Assembly (NCBI GenBank): GCA_902805495.1
Contig: CADCTH010000608.1
Span: 1 to 9,829 of the forward strand
Direction of reading: 5' to 3'
From: an uncultured Actinomycetospora sp.
Lineage (GTDB): Bacteria; Actinomycetota; Actinomycetes; Mycobacteriales; Pseudonocardiaceae
Length of the DNA stretch: 9,829 nucleotides
Shown in pieces: positions 1 to 6,092 of this stretch. Under the pieces are notes generated by a model, which saw nothing but the letters and a program-made list of their open reading frames with translations, ran no database searches and had not been told where the DNA came from. Position numbers and translations under genes: made by a program. Numbering within the stretch: position 1 is the stretch's first letter; each line of letters starts with the position of its first letter.

Positions 1-1952
1 CGCGTCGCGGCCCGCTTCGACGACTCCAGCTGCCACGGCACGCTGACCACCATCACCCCCGGCTGGAACAGCAGCCGGCCCTTGAGGCGCAGGGCGCTCT
101 GGTTGTGCAGGAGCTGCTCCCACCAGCGGCCGAGCACGTACTCGGGGATGAAGACGGTGACCACGTCCCGGGGGTTGTCGGTCCGGATCCGCTTGACGTA
201 CTGCAGGATCGGCTTGGTGATCTCACGGTAGGGCGACTCGACGACCTTGAGCGGCACCGGGAGGTCGCGCTTCTCCCACTCGGCCACCAGCGCGCGGGTG
301 TCGCCGTCGTCGACGTTGACCGTCAGCGCCTCGAGGACGTCCGGGCGGGTCGCGCGGGCGTAGGCCACCGCCCGCAGCGTGGGCATGTGCAGGCGGGACA
401 CGAGCACCACCGCGTGGTTGCGGCTGGGCAGCGTGCTGCTCATGACCTCCGGGGCGGCGATCTCGGCGCTGACCCGGTCGTAGTGGCGCCGGATCGACAG
501 CATCATGAGGAACGCGAGCCCCCCGGCGAGGAGCGCGATCCAGGCGCCGACCAGGAACTTGGTCACCAGCACCACCAGCAGCACCGTGCCGGTCATGGCC
601 GTGCCGAACCCGCTGATCCACCGCGAGCGCCGCAGGCGGGCCTGCTCGCCGGCGTCGGGCTCGGTGCGCAGCAGGCGTGTCCAGTGCCGGACCATGCCGG
701 TCTGGCTCAGCGTGAACGAGACGAACACGCCGACCGTGTAGAGCGGGATCAGTGCGGTGACCTCGGCGCCGAAGCCGACGACCAGCACGATCGCGAAGAA
801 CGACAGGAACACGATGCCGTTGGAGAACGCGAGCCGGTCACCGCGGGTGTGCAGCTGGCGGGGCAGGTAGCGGTCCTGGGCGAGGATCGAGCCGAGCACC
901 GGGAAGCCGTTGAACGCCGTGTTGGCGGCGAGCACGAGGATCAGGGCGGTGAAGATCGTGACCGCCCAGAAGCCGGGCGGGAAGCCGTCGAACACCGTGC
1001 GGGCGAGCTGGGCGACCAGCGTCTCCTGCCGGTAGCCGGGCGGGGCGCCGACGAGCTGTTCGGCGGGCCGCTCGGCCATGACCACGCCCGAGGCCCGGGC
1101 CAGGTAGATCATCCCGGAGAACAGGAACACGGCGATGAGCCCGAGCATGGCCAGGGTCGACGCCGCGTTGCGGGACTTCGGCTTGCGGAACGCCGGCACG
1201 CCGTTGCTGATGGCCTCGACGCCGGTGAGCGCCGCGCAGCCCTGGGTGAACGAGCGCAGCACCAGGAAGATCAGCGCGATCTGCGACAGGTCGTCGGTGG
1301 ACTCGCCGCCGCCCTCGGGCCGGACGCCGAACCCGGCGCTGGGGGCGACGAGGTCGGAGCCGGTCGCCAGCCGCACGAGGCCCCAGACGATCATGCCGAC
1401 CGTGCACGCGATGAAGCAGTAGGTGGGGATCGCGAACGTGATCCCGGACTCGCGCACGCCGCGCAGGTTGATCGACGTGAGCAGCAGGATCGCCGCCACC
1501 GCGAACATCACCTTGTGGTCGCCGACGAACGGGACGAGCGCGCCGAGGTTGTCCGCTGCCGCCGACACCGACACCGCGACGGTGAGCGTGTAGTCGACGA
1601 GCAGCGCGCTGGCGACGGTGAGCCCGGCGTACCTGCCGAGGTTGACGGTGGCGATCTCGTAGTCGCCGCCGCCCGAGGGGTAGGCGTGCACGTTCTGGCG
1701 GTAGCTCACGATCACCGTGGTCAGCACGACCATGACGGCCACGCCGACCCACGGCGACAGCGCGTAGGCACCGAGCCCGGCCAGCGAGAGGGTGATCAGC
1801 ACCTCCTGCGGGGCGTAGGCCACCGACGACAGGGCGTCGGAGGCGAACACCGGCAGGGCGATGCGCTTGCGCAGCAGGGTGCCTTGCAGCTCGTCACTGC
1901 GGAACGGCAGACCGAGCACGAGGCGCTTGGTCGCCGTGGCGAGCTTGGGCAC
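1..1952 (-). CDS. KimA-like APC-superfamily potassium permease (C-terminus cut by window edge)
   Basis: Homologue of M. tuberculosis Rv2690c and, more distantly, of the KimA (YdaO) K+/H+ symporter. 650 codons are visible; the family is about 610-660 aa, so only a few C-terminal residues should be missing. The N-terminal part (about residues 30-470) is a hydrophobic multi-span domain, followed by a soluble C-terminal domain of about 170 residues. Residues I recall as K+ ligands in KimA have counterparts at a constant offset of +3: D39 and Y46 in FASDALSSVAY, then D120, Y121, T124 and S128 in VDYTLTVAVS. Those KimA numbers are from memory. The GTG start gives an N-terminus VPKLATATKR that fits the family, and a -10 box lies 7 nt upstream, so the mRNA is probably leaderless. 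That leaves no room for a c-di-AMP (ydaO-type) riboswitch. It is divergent from ceoB/ceoC. Family assignment is firm; potassium as substrate is an inference. Confidence 0.9.
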   Translation of the reverse strand, partial: MPKLATATKRLVLGLPFRSDELQGTLLRKRIALPVFASDALSSVAYAPQEVLITLSLAGLGAYALSPWVGVAVMVVLTTVIVSYRQNVHAYPSGGGDYEIATVNLGRYAGLTVASALLVDYTLTVAVSVSAAADNLGALVPFVGDHKVMFAVAAILLLTSINLRGVRESGITFAIPTYCFIACTVGMIVWGLVRLATGSDLVAPSAGFGVRPEGGGESTDDLSQIALIFLVLRSFTQGCAALTGVEAISNGVPAFRKPKSRNAASTLAMLGLIAVFLFSGMIYLARASGVVMAERPAEQLVGAPPGYRQETLVAQLARTVFDGFPPGFWAVTIFTALILVLAANTAFNGFPVLGSILAQDRYLPRQLHTRGDRLAFSNGIVFLSFFAIVLVVGFGAEVTALIPLYTVGVFVSFTLSQTGMVRHWTRLLRTEPDAGEQARLRRSRWISGFGTAMTGTVLLVVLVTKFLVGAWIALLAGGLAFLMMLSIRRHYDRVSAEIAAPEVMSSTLPSRNHAVVLVSRLHMPTLRAVAYARATRPDVLEALTVNVDDGDTRALVAEWEKRDLPVPLKVVESPYREITKPILQYVKRIRTDNPRDVVTVFIPEYVLGRWWEQLLHNQSALRLKGRLLFQPGVMVVSVPWQLESSKRAAT

Positions 1953-1959
1953 GGTACGA

Positions 1960-1965
1960 AGCGTA
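1960..1965 (-). promoter_or_regulatory. -10 box of the permease gene (leaderless type)
   Basis: The minus strand reads TACGCT, which fits the actinobacterial TANNNT -10 consensus. It is followed by 7 nt and then the GTG start at 1952, which places the expected transcription start at or next to the first codon. No convincing -35 is seen. The box is part of the small inverted repeat TACG-AAG-CGTA (1955-1965). Confidence 0.5.
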
Positions 1966-2009
1966 GGCCCTGCACGGGCGAGCGGAGCGCGGTCAGGTCC
2001 CGCGGGCGC

Positions 2010-2015
2010 TACGGT
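2010..2015 (+). promoter_or_regulatory. possible -10 box for ceoB
   Basis: TACGGT fits TANNNT. Transcription would start near 2022, giving a leader of roughly 27 nt that carries the GGGGAGG ribosome-binding site at 2038-2044. No clear -35 is visible. It is the only TANNNT match in the correct orientation in the 96-nt gap. Confidence 0.4.
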
Positions 2016-2048
2016 GCCCACCGCTTGGTCGAGAGCCGGGGAGGCGTG

Positions 2049-2711
2049 GTGCACATCGTCGTGATGGGCTGCGGGCGCGTGGGGTCCTCCCTCGCCCTGG
2101 CCCTCGAGCGGCTCGGCCACGACGTGGCCGTGGTCGACCGCGACCCGCAGGCGTTCCGCCGCCTCGGCAGCGACTTCCACGGCCAGGAGGTCGTCGGCAC
2201 GGGCTTCGACCGCGAGGTGCTCACCGCCGCGGGCATCCACCGCGCCGAGGCGTTCGCCGCGGTGTCCTCGGGCGACAACTCCAACATCATCGCCGCGCGC
2301 GTGGCCCGCGAGACCTTCGGCGTCTCGCACGTGGTCGCCCGCATCTACGACGCCAAGCGCGCCGCGGTCTACGAGCGGCTCGGCATCCCCACCGTGGCCA
2401 CGGTGCCGTGGACCACCGACCGCTTCCTGCGCATGCTGCTGCCCGACGGGGTGGCCACCGCCTGGCGCGACCCCTCGGGCACCGTCGCGATCATGCAGGT
2501 GCACTTCCACGAGGACTGGGCGGGCCGCCCCGTCACCGAGCTCGAGGAGGCCACCGGCAGCCGGGTGGCGTTCATCGTGCGGTTCGGCACCGGCCTGCTG
2601 ACCACGCCCGACACCGTGCTGCAGGCCGAGGACGTCGTCTACACGGCCGCGGTCAGCGGCACCGTCGCCGCCGTCACGGCCGCCGCGGCCGCCTCCCCGG
2701 AGAAGGAGTAG
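2049..2711 (+). CDS. ceoB: CeoB, TrkA-type K+ uptake regulator (KTN/RCK protein)
   Basis: A 220-aa cytoplasmic NAD(H)-binding regulator of potassium uptake. It has a TrkA-N Rossmann domain with a glycine-rich loop GCGRVG at residues 7-12 and D30 at the end of the second strand, where it would contact the cofactor ribose. A TrkA-C (RCK_C) domain covers about residues 135-210. It closely resembles M. tuberculosis CeoB (Rv2691), including the stretch AFAAVSSGDNSNII. GTG 2049 was chosen because it gives the family N-terminus (VHIVVMGCGRVG) and has GGGGAGG 4 nt upstream; GTG at 2046 is in frame but too close to that site. The same frame is open far upstream only because it runs antisense to the permease. 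ceoC follows after 31 nt, so the two are probably co-transcribed and form a heteromeric KTN pair. Confidence 0.93.
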   Translation: MHIVVMGCGRVGSSLALALERLGHDVAVVDRDPQAFRRLGSDFHGQEVVGTGFDREVLTAAGIHRAEAFAAVSSGDNSNIIAARVARETFGVSHVVARIYDAKRAAVYERLGIPTVATVPWTTDRFLRMLLPDGVATAWRDPSGTVAIMQVHFHEDWAGRPVTELEEATGSRVAFIVRFGTGLLTTPDTVLQAEDVVYTAAVSGTVAAVTAAAAASPEKE

Positions 2712-2716
2712 CCCCG

Positions 2717-2752
2717 ATGCGTGTGCCTGGGAGGGACGACCGTTGCGTGTGA
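2717..2752 (+). other. 11-codon upstream ORF overlapping the ceoC start
   Basis: The peptide is MRVPGRDDRCV, ending at TGA 2750-2752, seven bases after the first base of the ceoC TTG start and in a different frame. It has the best ribosome-binding site in the region: AGAAGGAG at 2701-2708, with 8 nt to its ATG. It could couple ceoC translation to ceoB by termination and reinitiation, or be the relic of the original ceoC start. Expression is inferred only. Confidence 0.35.
2729..2735 (+). promoter_or_regulatory. ribosome-binding site deciding the ceoC TTG start
   Basis: GGGAGGG lies 7 nt before TTG 2743, an optimal distance. This supports TTG 2743 over GTG 2749, which would also leave too short a first beta strand. 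Confidence 0.6.
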
Positions 2753-3408
2753 CCGTGGCCGGGGCCGGGGCGGTCGGCCGCTCGATCGCCGCCGAGCTCG
2801 TGGAGGCCGACCACGAGGTGATGCTCATCGAGCGCGACCTCGCCCAGGTCGAGCCCGAGTCCGTGCCGCAGGCCGAGTGGGTGCACGCCGACGCCTGCGA
2901 GCTCGCCTCGCTCGAGGAGGCGCGCGTGCAGGGCTGTGACGTGGTCATCGCCGCCACCGGCGACGACAAGGTCAACCTCGTGGTGTCGCTGCTGGCCAAG
3001 ACCGAGTTCGCGGTGCGCCGCGTCGTCGCCCGCGTCAACGACCCGCGCAACGAGTGGCTCTTCACCGACGCGTGGGGCGTCGACGTCGCGGTGTCCACCC
3101 CGCGCATGCTCGCCGCCATGGTCGAGGAGGCCGTGACCGTCGGCGACCTCGTGCGCCTGCTGACGTTGCGCCAGGGCACCGCGAACCTCGTCGAGGTCAC
3201 GCTGCCCGGCAACACCCCGCTCGCGGGCCGCGCGGTGCGCGAGGTGCCCCTGCCCCGCGAGGCGGCGCTGGTCGCGATCCTGCGCGGCGGGCGAGTCATC
3301 GTCCCGCAGGCCGACGACCCCCTCGAGCCCGGCGACGAGCTGATGTTCGTCGCCGGCGAGGACGTCGAGGACGAGATCCAGCGCGTCCTCAAGGGCGACC
3401 CGGCCTGA
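2743..3408 (+). CDS. ceoC: CeoC, TrkA-type K+ uptake regulator (KTN/RCK protein)
   Basis: A 221-aa paralogue of CeoB and homologue of M. tuberculosis CeoC/TrkA (Rv2692). The Rossmann loop GAGAVG is at residues 7-12, with E30 at the end of strand 2 in place of CeoB's D30. A TrkA-C domain covers about residues 135-218, from VEVTLPGNTPLAG to the C-terminus. It should bind NAD(H) or another nucleotide and gate a potassium transporter together with CeoB. No TrkH/TrkG channel gene is in the window; the only membrane transporter nearby is the divergent KimA-like permease. The start is TTG, with GGGAGGG 7 nt upstream. A short ORF with a stronger ribosome-binding site overlaps the start (2717-2752). 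The gene ends 1 nt from the stop of the convergent DUF3159 gene. Confidence 0.92.
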   Translation: MRVTVAGAGAVGRSIAAELVEADHEVMLIERDLAQVEPESVPQAEWVHADACELASLEEARVQGCDVVIAATGDDKVNLVVSLLAKTEFAVRRVVARVNDPRNEWLFTDAWGVDVAVSTPRMLAAMVEEAVTVGDLVRLLTLRQGTANLVEVTLPGNTPLAGRAVREVPLPREAALVAILRGGRVIVPQADDPLEPGDELMFVAGEDVEDEIQRVLKGDPA

Positions 3409-3417
3409 ATCAGGCCG
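3401..3417. repeat. 17-bp palindrome at the convergent ends of ceoC and the DUF3159 gene
   Basis: Two perfect 8-bp arms, CGGCCTGA and TCAGGCCG, flank a single A. The TGA stop of ceoC is the end of the left arm and the TGA stop of the DUF3159 gene (minus strand) is the mirrored end of the right arm. As RNA it would form a 5-bp CGGCC/GGCCG stem with a 7-nt loop. There is no T-run, so terminator activity is uncertain. Confidence 0.5.
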
Positions 3418-4237
3418 CGCGCCGCCGGCGGGTCGGGGCCGGGGCCTGGCGGCTGCGCCGGATGGCCCACACGGTGACGGCGGCGGCGAGGGCGGCGAGC
3501 GGCACGCCCATCGCGATGCGCACCCAGCCCAGCCAGGTGTCGGCGTACTGGGAGTCGTAGAGCCAGCGCTGCACCACGAACCGCGCGCCGAACACCAGCA
3601 CCCAGGCGAGGGACGCGAGGTCGTAGGCGCGCACCACGCGTCGATCGCGTCGCCAGTCCTGGCCCTCGCCGTTGACGAGGTGCCAGATCAGGCCCACGAG
3701 CGGGCGCCGGACGAGCACCGAGAGCAGGAACACCCCGCCGTAGACCAGGCTCGTCCAGATCCCGAGCAGGAAGAAGCCCCTGGCCTCGCCGGTGCGCCAG
3801 GCAACGAAGGCGCAGACCGCGACGCCGAGCAACCCTGAGAGCGCCGGCTGGACGGCCTCGCCGCGCACGAGCCGCCAGCCCGCCACGGCCAGGGCGGACG
3901 CGACCGCCGCGACGATCGAGGCCACCAGGTTGCCGGCGATCGCCTGCGCGACGACGAACACCACCACCGGCACGCCGGAGGCGACGATGCCCGACACGCC
4001 GCCCATCTGCTCCAGCAGCGTGGGGGTGCGGGGCTCCTCGGGCTCGTCGTCGGCGGGGTCGCCGGCGTCGATCGGGCCGTCCACCGGCTCCTCGACCTCG
4101 TCGGACGGCTCCGCGGCACGCCCGCGGCGGGGGGCGAACCGCTCGGTGGGCGGGTCGGCGCGGGGGACCTCGACCGGCCCGGTCGGGGGGTCGACCGGCT
4201 CGCCGGGCGGGGTCTCGGAGCGCGTCTCGGGTCGGAT
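3410..4237 (-). CDS. DUF3159 family membrane protein
   Basis: Homologue of M. tuberculosis Rv2693c, function unknown. After an acidic, proline-rich N-terminal segment (about residues 1-73) comes LLEQMGGVSG at about 74-83 and then about six hydrophobic segments, with a basic tail ending RRRRAA. No ATG, GTG or TTG lies in frame between the upstream OB-fold gene and GTG 4084. GTG 4084 is the conventional start (224 aa, close to my recollection of about 223 aa for Rv2693c). I extended to ATC 4237 (275 aa) because 48 of the 50 codons directly after it end in G or C while second positions drop to about 66% GC, a strong coding signature. AGGAG also lies 6 nt upstream of the ATC. The true start is unresolved between these two. 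The gene is convergent with ceoC and follows the OB-fold gene by 110 nt. Confidence 0.8.
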   Translation of the reverse strand: MRPETRSETPPGEPVDPPTGPVEVPRADPPTERFAPRRGRAAEPSDEVEEPVDGPIDAGDPADDEPEEPRTPTLLEQMGGVSGIVASGVPVVVFVVAQAIAGNLVASIVAAVASALAVAGWRLVRGEAVQPALSGLLGVAVCAFVAWRTGEARGFFLLGIWTSLVYGGVFLLSVLVRRPLVGLIWHLVNGEGQDWRRDRRVVRAYDLASLAWVLVFGARFVVQRWLYDSQYADTWLGWVRIAMGVPLAALAAAVTVWAIRRSRQAPAPTRRRRAA

Positions 4238-4243
4238 GGCGGA

Positions 4244-4248
4244 CTCCT
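4244..4248 (-). promoter_or_regulatory. ribosome-binding site before a possible ATC start
   Basis: The minus strand reads AGGAG followed by TCCGCC and then ATC (4237-4235), a textbook 6-nt spacing. It is the main positional support for the extended DUF3159 start. Confidence 0.4.
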
Positions 4249-4296
4249 GACTCGACGGCGGGCGGGGCCCGCGACGGCCGGCGGCCGGTGCCCTGC

Positions 4297-4302
4297 ACGG
4301 TA
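4297..4302 (-). promoter_or_regulatory. possible -10 box upstream of the DUF3159 gene
   Basis: The minus strand reads TACCGT (TANNNT). Transcription from here would start near 4290 and give about 50 nt of leader before ATC 4237. There is no -35 match, so this is a weak call. Confidence 0.25.
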
Positions 4303-4331
4303 CGACCCGGACCGCGGCCGGGATCCGCCGG

Positions 4332-4350
4332 TGACCGGGCCGCGCGGTCA
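4332..4350. repeat. inverted repeat at the end of the OB-fold gene
   Basis: 6-bp arms TGACCG and CGGTCA with a 7-nt GC-rich spacer; the right arm carries the OB-fold gene's stop codon. It could act as a weak terminator or pause site between the OB-fold and DUF3159 genes. There is no T-run. Confidence 0.3.
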
Positions 4351-4722
4351 GTGCGCCCGCTGCAGCTCGTAGTACGGGTTGTAGATCACCTTGCGGCCGT
4401 CGCGGACCGCCACGCGGCCGCTGGCCCGCACGGTGCGGCCGGGCTCGATGCCCGGGATCCGGCGGCGGCCGAGCCAGACGAGCGTGACGCCGTCGGTGCC
4501 GTCGAAGAGCTCGGCCTCGAGCGTGGCGACCGAGCCACGGGGACAGATCTCCACCGACCGCAGACGACCCTTGACCGTCACGGCCTCGCCGGTGGCGGAG
4601 TCGCACGCCCGGTCGCACCCCGAGCGGGCGGCCTCGGCGGAGAGGTCGTCGGCGTCGAGATCGCCGACGTCGGAGGTGAGGCGGCGGACCATGCGACGCA
4701 GGAACCCGGTCTCGGCACTCAT
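4348..4722 (-). CDS. OB-fold nucleic-acid-binding-type protein
   Basis: A 124-aa protein homologous to M. tuberculosis Rv2694c. Residues 1-45 form a short charged, probably helical leader with cysteines at 36 and 40. Residues 46-121 look like an OB-fold of the kind found in RecG and anticodon-binding proteins: alternating strands VTVKGRLRSVEI, ATLEAELFDGTDGVTLVWLG and TVRASGRVAVRDGRKVIYNPYYEL. Such proteins bind single-stranded nucleic acid, but the substrate here is unknown. The ATG start has GGAG 5 nt upstream (4728-4731), and a 4-codon ORF (MEQS, 4733-4719) ends in an ATGA overlap with it. DUF3710 lies 113 nt upstream with a possible promoter between. Confidence 0.85.
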   Translation of the reverse strand: MSAETGFLRRMVRRLTSDVGDLDADDLSAEAARSGCDRACDSATGEAVTVKGRLRSVEICPRGSVATLEAELFDGTDGVTLVWLGRRRIPGIEPGRTVRASGRVAVRDGRKVIYNPYYELQRAH

Positions 4723-4789
4723 GACTGCTCCATCGCGGTCCCCGCGGCCGTCACCCCTGTTCGGGCGACCGTCGACCGCGGACACCTGA

Positions 4790-4795
4790 AGGGTA
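4790..4795 (-). promoter_or_regulatory. possible -10 box for the OB-fold gene
   Basis: The minus strand reads TACCCT in the local context CGTTTACCCTTC, a good TANNNT match and less GC-rich than its surroundings. The predicted start near 4783 gives a 60-nt leader. The -35 region is not recognisable. It suggests the OB-fold gene need not depend on dut readthrough. Confidence 0.4.
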
Positions 4796-4835
4796 AACGA
4801 GTTGCGCCCCGCCGGTATGCCCCCTCGGGAGGTCG

Positions 4836-5567
4836 TCAGCTGCGTCCCGGCGACGTCCCCGCCCCCGCGCGCTGGGGCAGCATCATCGGGATCACGGGCC
4901 CGTCCGGCTTGGTGATCTGGCGGGGCTTGGTCGGCATCGACTCGACCAGCGAGTCGGCGAACTCGTCCGGCACGTCCTCGGGCACCACCAGGGGCAGCAG
5001 CGAGCGCACCGGCAGCGGGTCGGAGGAGCGCGCGACGACCGTGCCGCGGATCATCTCGCGCAGCATCCCGTGCAGCTTGAGCGCGTGCTGGACCTGGCCC
5101 GTGCCGACCCCGCGCAACATCCAGCGGGGTCCCTCGACGCCGATGACCCGAGCGACGGTGTTGCCGTTGCGGGCCACCAGCTCGCGGCCCCACTCCCCGC
5201 GGTCGCGCCGGATCGTCGCGCCCTCGGACGCGAGCTGGGCGGCGAGCTCCTCGACCAGCTCGGTCCACAGCCCGCCGGTCCGGGGCGCGGCGAAGGCACT
5301 CACGGTCAGCCGGCCCTCGGGGACCAGGGCGTGCACCGCGCGCAGGGGGCCCGAGGGGTCGGGCTCGGCCTTGAGGCGCGCCCCGCGCGGGACGGGCAGC
5401 TGCACCGACCCGAGGTCGAGGCGCAGCCGGCCGTCCCGGGGCGCGTCCTCGGCGTCCCACGGGCCCTGGCGCTGGTGGTGCCGGCGCCCCGCGGGGTCGG
5501 CGGCCACCGATACCTGGGCGACGCGACCGGTGCGGCGGTGTCGTCCGCCACGCGGCTCCTGGCTCAC
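4836..5567 (-). CDS. DUF3710 family protein
   Basis: A 243-aa homologue of M. tuberculosis Rv2696c; soluble, with no signal peptide or membrane segment. The first 35 residues are basic and probably disordered. The conserved domain starts at GPWDAEDAP (35-43), continues with RLDLGSVQLPVP (49-60), and includes VRVIGV-type and GPRWMLRGV stretches typical of the family. Biochemical function is not established. The GTG start overlaps the dut stop codon by 4 nt (GTGA), and a strong AAGGAGG lies 6 nt upstream inside dut, so translation is probably coupled. The constant pairing with dut hints at a nucleotide-pool or DNA-related role, but this is inference. Confidence 0.87.
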   Translation of the reverse strand: MSQEPRGGRHRRTGRVAQVSVAADPAGRRHHQRQGPWDAEDAPRDGRLRLDLGSVQLPVPRGARLKAEPDPSGPLRAVHALVPEGRLTVSAFAAPRTGGLWTELVEELAAQLASEGATIRRDRGEWGRELVARNGNTVARVIGVEGPRWMLRGVGTGQVQHALKLHGMLREMIRGTVVARSSDPLPVRSLLPLVVPEDVPDEFADSLVESMPTKPRQITKPDGPVIPMMLPQRAGAGTSPGRS

Positions 5568-6067
5568 CGGGGTCCTCCTTCGCTGGGGTCCGGGGACACG
5601 CTCGGGGCGACCCCCGTCGAGCCGAAGCCGCCCGCTCCCCGGGCCGACGGGGCGTGGGCGGCGAGGTCGTCGAGGTCGTCGACGCCGTCGAGGACGCGGA
5701 ACTCGGTCTCCTCGACCCGCTGCACCACGAGCTGGGCGACGCGGTCGCCACGGCGCACCGTCACGTGCCGCACCGGGTCGTGGTTGATCAGGCACACCAT
5801 GACCTCGCCGCGGTACCCGGCGTCGACGGTGCCGGGGGCGTTGAGCAGGCCGAGTCCCTCGCGGACCGCGAGCCCGGAGCGCGGGACCACGAAGGCGGCG
5901 TAGCCGTCCGGGATCACCAGCGCCACGCCGGTGCCCACCAGGGCACGCTCGCCGGGGGCGAGGGTGACGTCACGGGCGGCCGCGAGGTCGGCGCCGGCGT
6001 CGCCGGGACGCGCCCGGGCGGGCACCGGCAGCCCGGGGTCGAGGCGGACGAGGTCGACCTGCAGCAC
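5564..6067 (-). CDS. dut: dUTPase (deoxyuridine 5'-triphosphate nucleotidohydrolase)
   Basis: Homotrimeric dUTPase that hydrolyses dUTP to dUMP and pyrophosphate, keeping uracil out of DNA and supplying dTMP synthesis. All five family motifs are present in 167 residues: DAGADL (23-28), PRSGLA (62-67), GTVDAGYRGE (79-88, catalytic D82 and uracil-stacking Y85), RGDRVAQLVVQ (106-116) and ARGAGGFGSTG (142-152, with aromatic F148). The segment before motif 5 is extended as in mycobacterial dUTPases, and a 15-residue tail follows it. GTG 6067 gives an N-terminus (VLQVDLVRLDPGLP) like that of M. tuberculosis Dut. A -10 box 8 nt upstream and the lack of a ribosome-binding site point to a leaderless mRNA. 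GTG 6100 is in frame but would overlap the divergent DUF3093 start. It overlaps DUF3710 by 4 nt. Confidence 0.95.
   Translation of the reverse strand: MLQVDLVRLDPGLPVPARARPGDAGADLAAARDVTLAPGERALVGTGVALVIPDGYAAFVVPRSGLAVREGLGLLNAPGTVDAGYRGEVMVCLINHDPVRHVTVRRGDRVAQLVVQRVEETEFRVLDGVDDLDDLAAHAPSARGAGGFGSTGVAPSVSPDPSEGGPR
5574..5580 (-). promoter_or_regulatory. ribosome-binding site of DUF3710, inside dut
   Basis: AAGGAGG on the minus strand lies 6 nt before GTG 5567. It encodes part of the last residues of dUTPase (E-G-G) and fixes the DUF3710 start. Confidence 0.75.
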
Positions 6068-6075
6068 GGCGGGCG

Positions 6076-6085
6076 AGACTACTCT
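6076..6085. promoter_or_regulatory. overlapping divergent -10 boxes for dut and the DUF3093 gene
   Basis: The plus strand reads AGACTACTCT and the minus strand AGAGTAGTCT, agreeing at 8 of 10 positions. Plus-strand TACTCT (6080-6085) is followed by 7 nt and GTG 6093. Minus-strand TAGTCT (6081-6076) is followed by 8 nt and GTG 6067. Both are TANNNT at leaderless spacing. Only 25 nt separate the two genes, so both promoters must lie here. Confidence 0.65.
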
Positions 6086-6092
6086 GGGTGTC

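Noticed and set aside
105..2048. Plus-strand reading frame open for about 648 codons, running in frame into ceoB
   Set aside because: It is antisense to the permease. Its translation is low-complexity (rich in G, R, E, D, H, Q), a usual artefact of GC-rich coding DNA where stops are rare on the opposite strand. The real ceoB starts at GTG 2049 by homology and ribosome-binding site.
4288..5787. Plus-strand open frames across the DUF3710, OB-fold and DUF3159 region
   Set aside because: They are antisense shadows with no recognisable domain, while the minus strand holds recognised families with good starts.
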